Source: Nitrospinaceae bacterium
Lineage (GTDB): Bacteria > Nitrospinota > Nitrospinia > Nitrospinales > VA-1
Length of the DNA: 8,775 bases
Assembly: GCA_029261435.1 (NCBI GenBank)
Contig: JAJDBI010000160.1
Coordinates: 1-8,775 of the forward strand
Reading direction: 5' to 3'
Shown here in pieces: positions 6,010 to 8,775 of the stretch. Numbering within the stretch: the stretch's first letter is position 1; each line of letters opens with the position of its first letter. A model generated the notes under the pieces. That model made no database searches, was not told the origin of the DNA, and saw nothing but the letters and a program-made list of their open reading frames with translations. A program made the position numbers and the translations under genes.

Positions 6010-7308
6010 TCACATGGGCGGCGTTAAAGGTTTATGGGTAAATTCACGCGCGTTGGCACCGGAGTAATCACCAGCAACTTGACCGTTGCCATAAAGTTTA
6101 TATTTATAGATTATCAGTCCTTCCAATCCAACCGGACCTCTGGCATGCGTTCTATTTGTGCTGATGCCAATTTCCGCACCTAACCCATATCTAAAACCAT
6201 CGGCAAAACGTGTTGAGGCATTCCACATGACACTGGAGGAACTGACCTCGTTAAGAAACTGCTCTGCACACTCCTGATTTTCTGTAATGATGACATCGGT
6301 ATGACCAGAACCATGCCTGTTGATGAACTTCACCGCCTCAGAAAAACTATCCACAATTTTAATAGACAGTTTAAGGTCATTATATTCCATATCCCAATCC
6401 GACTCATTAGCCGGAGCAATGTCGGGAACAACCTGACATGTTTTCACACATCCGACCAACTCCACCTGCCTTTTCTTAAATTGTGCCACTAAATCAGGCA
6501 AAACTCTTTCAGCAATATCTTTATGCACCAATAAAGATTCCATAGCATTGCAAGCAGCGGGATACTGCAACTTCGAGTCCAGACATATGCGAATAGATTT
6601 ATCCAAATCAGCAGACTTATCGATATAACCGTGGCAAACTCCTTCGGAGTGACCCAGAACCGGGATTCTTGTATTCTCCTGAATATATTTCACAAAAGCG
6701 TTGCTCCCACGAGGAACAATTAGATGAATATACTTATCCTCCTTCAACATGTCCGCCACTTCCGAACGTGTCTCAATCATCTGAACTGCCGATGCAGGAA
6801 CACCGGGCACTTTGCTCATTGCTTCCACCAATAGCTTAACAATCACTTTATTGGAATTCTGCGCCTCGGTTCCGCCTTTCAAAATGACCGCGTTGCCAGA
6901 TTTCAAGCATAGTGAGGAAATTTGCGGAACGGCATCGGGTCGGGACTCAAAAATAGCTCCGATCACACCAATGGGGCAAGTGACCTGCTTAACCACCAGT
7001 TCTTGATCCATCTCCATCGTGCTATTCACTTTCCCCACCGGGTCTTCCAATGCCACCACACTGCGAATACCTTTTGCCATTCCACGAACTTTTTCTTCAT
7101 TCAAAGCCAGGCGGGCAATCAATGGCTGAGCAATACCTTCTTTCTTCGCAAACTCAAGGTCCTTTTCATTCGCCGACAGAATCGCAGCGCAATTCTCCTC
7201 CAAGGCATTGGCCATCAGCATCAAAGCCTTATTTTTTATATCGGTAGAAAGATGCGCCAGAACCAAAGCCGAAGTATTGGCATTTTTCGCTATATCAGTA
7301 ATATTCAT
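6010..7308 (-). CDS. proA: Glutamate-5-semialdehyde dehydrogenase / gamma-glutamyl phosphate reductase
   Basis: Seen: 432 residues, close to the usual 415-430. Family motifs in order: GVIGAIFESRPDAVPQISSL at about 114-133, LKGGTEAQNSN at 143-153, the active-site cysteine C253 in LQYPAACNAMESLLVH at 247-262, DWDMEYNDLKLSIK at about 304-317, and FADGFRYGLGAEIGISTNR at 368-386 followed by HARGPVGLEGL. Family knowledge: a cytoplasmic NADPH-dependent enzyme that reduces gamma-glutamyl phosphate to glutamate-5-semialdehyde, the second step of proline synthesis. The usual partner proB is not in the window. An extended -10 promoter lies about 70 bases upstream of the ATG, and no strong Shine-Dalgarno is visible. 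The gene ends ATG TGA, and the M50 protease follows nine bases later in the same frame. Confidence 0.97.
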   Translation of the reverse strand: MNITDIAKNANTSALVLAHLSTDIKNKALMLMANALEENCAAILSANEKDLEFAKKEGIAQPLIARLALNEEKVRGMAKGIRSVVALEDPVGKVNSTMEMDQELVVKQVTCPIGVIGAIFESRPDAVPQISSLCLKSGNAVILKGGTEAQNSNKVIVKLLVEAMSKVPGVPASAVQMIETRSEVADMLKEDKYIHLIVPRGSNAFVKYIQENTRIPVLGHSEGVCHGYIDKSADLDKSIRICLDSKLQYPAACNAMESLLVHKDIAERVLPDLVAQFKKRQVELVGCVKTCQVVPDIAPANESDWDMEYNDLKLSIKIVDSFSEAVKFINRHGSGHTDVIITENQECAEQFLNEVSSSSVMWNASTRFADGFRYGLGAEIGISTNRTHARGPVGLEGLIIYKYKLYGNGQVAGDYSGANAREFTHKPLTPPM

Positions 7309-7378
7309 GTCTGATCAAAAACCCCACTTTACTTTGAACGGATTACTTATAAATTGTAGCCTTTTTACTCGAAGCAGG

Positions 7379-7387
7379 ATTATAACA
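7379..7387 (-). promoter_or_regulatory. Extended -10 promoter upstream of proA
   Basis: Minus strand TGTTATAAT: a consensus TATAAT (7384-7379) preceded by TG plus one base, the extended -10 pattern that can work without a good -35 box. No -35 match is seen at 16-18 bases. The predicted start near 7372 would give a leader of about 64 nt before the proA ATG. It falls in the 117-base gap after the NHL gene, so proA and the protease probably form their own unit. Confidence 0.5.
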
Positions 7388-7425
7388 TCCCTTTTATTTA
7401 AATTTACGTGGGATAAACCGCTATT

Positions 7426-8775
7426 TTAGGGGAAGTCCTGCACGGTGATCTTGACCTCCAGACCATCCTGCATCCAACCAAAATTACCGTGACCGGCTAG
7501 TGTAGTAATAATACCCTGAGTATCAATTTTTCGAATGCGATTATTGTCCCGATCGGTAAAAATCAAGTTCCCGGCATTATCAAAAACCATTCTGAAAGGA
7601 CTTTTCACCTGGGCCAGACTGGCGGGCCCATCATCACCAGAAAAACCCGTCACTCCCGTACCCGCAACCAGAGAAATAATGCCTTGCTCATTAATCTTTC
7701 TTATTCTTGCAGTTTGTTCTTCGGCAAAATAGAGAGCACCATCACTCCCCAAAAGCAAACCGCCTGGCGACCTGATTCCAGCAGAAACGGCAAGACCGCC
7801 ATCTCCGTCATCCTTGAATTCTCCGGTTCCACCAATGATTTTAAAGGCTCCATCGGAACCAATTTTAGCTATTCGACTACTCCCTGCATCAGAAAAATAT
7901 AGCGTCCCTGCATCATCCACCATAACGCTGTTGGGATGAAACTCTTCCCCCATCGGCACCATGGTCTCATCCAAAACCTTCTGAATAATGCCATCCCTGG
8001 TAATTTTTCGAATAGAACGACTTGTAGCGTCGGAAACAAATACATTGCCTTCTCTATCGGTGGCAATATCACTGATCGTGTAGAACGAAGCATCCACAGC
8101 CGGGCCACCATCACCCTCACCGCCCTGTTGTCCATTCCCGGCAAAATGCGTTATCGTTCCCTGGGCAGATATTTTTCGAATGGTCCAGCCATTTCCAAGT
8201 CGATGTACCACATAAATATTGTCCTCACGATCAATCGCCAGAGTCGAAGGCATGAACAGGGAGGCAGATAGAGCCGGGCCATCATTTCCCTCATTGCCTT
8301 CACGTCCATTCCCTGCAAACGTGGTGATGATGCCATCTGGAGCCAGTTTGCGGATTCGATGATGCTGTAAATCGGCGAATAGAATATTGTTATGACTGTC
8401 GATGCATATACCAGAAGGCGTATTCAGCGTAGCTCCCGGGCCGGGACCCCCATCCCCTTTAAAAAGTGAGTTGCCATTACCAGCAACCGTTCTCACAACA
8501 TAATCCTTAAGACCGACACTGCGCACGCGAAAATGAGAGCGATCTACTACCAACAGTTTGTTGTCAGGGTGAATCGCAAGAGCAAAAGGCAGGTGCAAGC
8601 TGGTCTCCGGAGCAATTTCGTTATCACCGTTAAAATCGGTCTTGCCCACCCCCATAAAAGTTGTGATGACGCCCTGCCCGTCTATTTTGCGAATACGATT
8701 ATTGTTGCGGTCAGCGATGTACACATTATCCATTTCATCCACCACCACATCGGTGGGATAGGCCAGATTGGAATA
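7426..8775 (-). CDS. NHL-repeat beta-propeller protein (N-terminus cut by window edge), function unknown
   Basis: Seen: 449 residues open to the right edge. The frame continues upstream of the first GTG (8746-8748) as YSNLAYPTD, so the true start is outside the window. Eight NHL-type blades can be counted, each following P-x-x-[IVL]-x-[IV]-D-x-x-[GD]-N-[ILV]-[YF]-x-[AS]-D-x-x-x-x-R-I-R-K-[IL]. They are joined by G-rich linkers of the form AGNGxxGxxGDGGPA (for example GNGREGNEGNDGPALSASL). Family knowledge: NHL blades build closed propellers used for protein, RNA or carbohydrate binding; extracytoplasmic versions are common in environmental bacteria. No catalytic residues or export signal can be judged without the N-terminus. 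The protein ends VKITVQDFP, just where another blade would begin. That piece may close the ring with the N-terminal strand, or mark a truncation. No terminator is clear before proA. Confidence 0.85.
   Translation of the reverse strand, partial: YSNLAYPTDVVVDEMDNVYIADRNNNRIRKIDGQGVITTFMGVGKTDFNGDNEIAPETSLHLPFALAIHPDNKLLVVDRSHFRVRSVGLKDYVVRTVAGNGNSLFKGDGGPGPGATLNTPSGICIDSHNNILFADLQHHRIRKLAPDGIITTFAGNGREGNEGNDGPALSASLFMPSTLAIDREDNIYVVHRLGNGWTIRKISAQGTITHFAGNGQQGGEGDGGPAVDASFYTISDIATDREGNVFVSDATSRSIRKITRDGIIQKVLDETMVPMGEEFHPNSVMVDDAGTLYFSDAGSSRIAKIGSDGAFKIIGGTGEFKDDGDGGLAVSAGIRSPGGLLLGSDGALYFAEEQTARIRKINEQGIISLVAGTGVTGFSGDDGPASLAQVKSPFRMVFDNAGNLIFTDRDNNRIRKIDTQGIITTLAGHGNFGWMQDGLEVKITVQDFP

Noticed and set aside
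6922..7314. Plus-strand open frame of 130 residues
   Set aside because: It lies antisense to the conserved N-terminal part of proA, has no ribosome site or recognisable motif, and other shadow frames overlap it.
7388..7425. Terminator after the NHL gene (ATCCC...GGGAT pairing)
   Set aside because: Only five pairs around a loop of about 20 bases, with no U-run after it, and its 3' arm abuts the proA -10 box.
7426..7480. Frameshift causing the early end of the NHL gene
   Set aside because: I read the other frames past the stop and saw no continuing NHL blade text, so a frameshift is not supported inside the window.
7869..8336. Minus-strand small frames in the NHL gene
   Set aside because: They are out-of-frame readings of the repetitive NHL coding sequence; the repeat pattern holds in one frame only.

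Overview
All convincing genes in this window lie on the minus strand, so it reads from high to low coordinates: NHL-repeat beta-propeller protein (cut by the right edge), proA, a site-2-type M50 membrane protease, a 420-base non-coding gap, an exported TolC-like protein, dprA, topA, and the first third of trmFO (cut by the left edge). The TolC-like/signal-peptide gene and the GxGxxGxEAAW-type TrmFO point to a Gram-negative bacterium. The dprA-topA-trmFO order occurs in several phyla, including delta-proteobacteria-like lineages. Mixed composition with AT-rich gaps and the protein flavour would suit an uncultured marine lineage such as Nitrospinota or a delta-proteobacterial relative, but this is an impression from the sequence, not a placement.

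Region 1 (about 7426-8775) is an NHL propeller protein with eight visible blades. Region 2 (5131-7387) looks like a two-gene unit: an extended -10 promoter, then proA (proline biosynthesis), then the M50 protease starting at a GTG nine bases after, and in the same frame as, the proA stop. Region 3 (4711-5130) carries no protein gene but is rich in signals: tandem sigma70-like promoters, a predicted structured RNA of about 106 nt ending in an oligo-U run, and a hairpin resembling a plus-strand terminator. Region 4 (1-4683) is a tightly packed run: the TolC-like protein overlaps dprA by 19 bases, dprA is 15 bases from topA, and topA is 6 bases from trmFO. It groups DNA uptake/recombination, DNA supercoiling and tRNA modification functions.

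The most interesting element is the predicted small RNA at about 4763-4868 (minus). Its promoter (TTGACA, 17 bases, TAAATT), predicted start, 15-bp closing stem and U-tract all sit on the same strand at the expected spacings. The stem contains five G-U pairs that would be mismatches on the other strand, so the fold is strand-specific. I could not match it to 6S RNA, SRP RNA, tmRNA or any riboswitch class I know. It may be a free small RNA or a leader/attenuator for the dprA-topA-trmFO unit.
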